7,390 nt of DNA. Origin: Alphaproteobacteria bacterium (GTDB lineage: Bacteria > Pseudomonadota > Alphaproteobacteria > Rhizobiales > Rhizobiaceae). Each line of letters opens with the position of its first letter. The stretch's first letter is position 1. The stretch lies in NCBI GenBank assembly GCA_030428345.1, contig JAUIBM010000133.1:1-7390 (forward strand), read 5' to 3'. This document shows, piece after piece, positions 7,144-7,390 of the stretch. The position numbers were made by a program, and so were the translations under genes. The notes under the pieces were generated by a model that was given only the letters and a program-made list of their open reading frames with translations, made no database searches and had not been told where the DNA came from.

Positions 7144-7337
7144 CAGTCACCCTCCGGGAAGTGGCTGACGACGATGAACATGACCGTTCCCACCAGCGTC
7201 ACGATGAAGGAATAGGTATAGGCCCAGATCACGAAGGGCTGCATCAGCATGACGACGCCAATGGCGATGAGGATCGAGGCGACCATCTCCCAGGGGCCAC
7301 GGCGAAGCCGCAGAAGACCGTTAATGAAGTCAGACAT
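7143..7337 (-). CDS. Small protein with two predicted membrane helices, transporter-associated, function unknown
   Basis: The 64-residue product has a short N-terminus with the basic segment RLRRGPW (10-16). Two hydrophobic segments follow, about 17-38 (VASILIAIGVVMLMQPFVIW) and about 41-59 (TYSFIVTLVGTVMFIVVSHF), and the tail is short and acidic, PEGD. The pattern predicts a hairpin in the inner membrane. I chose the ATG at 7337 because a strong GGAGG lies 6 nt upstream (7344-7348). Starts at 7385 or 7373 in the same frame would add a proline- and arginine-rich tail that overlaps the preceding gene. The start overlaps the previous stop by 8 nt and the stop overlaps the ATPase start by 1 nt, so it is co-translated with the transporter genes. 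I do not recognise the family. The rhizobial glycerol ABC operon also carries a small membrane protein (GlpU), but the sequence does not look like it to me. An accessory role in the transporter is inference. Confidence 0.8.
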   Translation of the reverse strand: MSDFINGLLRLRRGPWEMVASILIAIGVVMLMQPFVIWAYTYSFIVTLVGTVMFIVVSHFPEGD

Positions 7338-7390
7338 GCCGCGCCTCCGGCCCGGTCTGCCAGGCGTCTGCATTGTGTCTGCCAAGTGTA
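7330..7390 (-). CDS. 3' end of an upstream operon gene, product unknown (possibly a transporter subunit)
   Basis: On the minus strand a frame entering from the right edge reads TLGRHNADAWQTGPEARHV and stops with TGA at 7330-7332. The stop overlaps the start of the small membrane protein as ATGTCTGA, an 8-nt overlap of the same form as the ATGGCTGA junction between the two ATPases. That shared layout is the main reason to believe the frame is coding. Nineteen residues are too few to name the product. By context a permease or substrate-binding protein of the same importer would be expected, but nothing in these residues shows it. Another frame also lacks a stop at the edge, so the call is tentative. 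Confidence 0.45.
   Translation of the reverse strand, partial: TLGRHNADAWQTGPEARHV
7344..7348 (-). promoter_or_regulatory. Ribosome binding site of the small membrane protein (decides the start)
   Basis: GGAGG on the minus strand, 6 nt before the ATG at 7337. It favours the 64-residue form over the 80-residue one starting at 7385. Confidence 0.7.

Noticed and set aside
5142..7215. Plus-strand open frames opposite the ATPase genes (such as 5142-5756 and 6364-7215)
   Set aside because: Mirror images of the ATPase motifs with no independent coding evidence.

Overview
The window looks like the chromosome or a large replicon of an alphaproteobacterium, probably of the Rhodobacterales/Rhizobiales type (for example a Paracoccus or Roseobacter relative). 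The reasons are the GC-rich DNA (roughly 60% by eye, not computed), the strong G/C bias at third codon positions that opens long antisense frames, a XylA of the Xanthomonas/alphaproteobacterial variant type, and a sugar or polyol ABC transporter with two separate ATPase genes. The genus is inference.

Layout. Positions 1-153 (+) are the last 50 codons of an integrase-fold (rve/DDE) transposase that runs in from the left. Positions 154-659 hold no gene I can support and are the space between the transposase and a convergent operon. From 660 to the right edge everything reads on the minus strand as one tightly packed operon. In transcription order it contains: the 3' tip of an unidentified gene (7330 to beyond 7390); a 64-residue protein with two predicted membrane helices (7143-7337); a sugar-type ABC ATPase (6046-7143); a second, different ABC ATPase (5061-6053); a single-chain DhaK-DhaL dihydroxyacetone-kinase-type kinase (3408-5045); xylulokinase xylB (1967-3406); and xylose isomerase xylA (660-1970). 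Junctions are overlaps of 8, 1, 8 and 4 nt or gaps of 15 and 1 nt, so translational coupling throughout is likely. No promoter or regulator is visible. Both should lie upstream, to the right of the window.

How the genes fit together. XylA converts D-xylose to D-xylulose and XylB phosphorylates it to D-xylulose 5-phosphate for the pentose phosphate pathway. The two ATPases keep all catalytic motifs and differ from each other, which suggests a heterodimeric motor for an importer whose permeases and binding protein are probably encoded upstream. The DhaKL kinase would phosphorylate dihydroxyacetone or a related short ketose such as erythrulose. Xylose breakdown by XylAB does not need this step. 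This combination, with CUT1-like ATPases instead of the usual XylFGH transporter, is the most interesting point: the locus may serve a wider or different substrate (a polyol, pentitol or C3/C4 ketose) than xylose alone. I see no clearly new defence, mobile or RNA-based system here.
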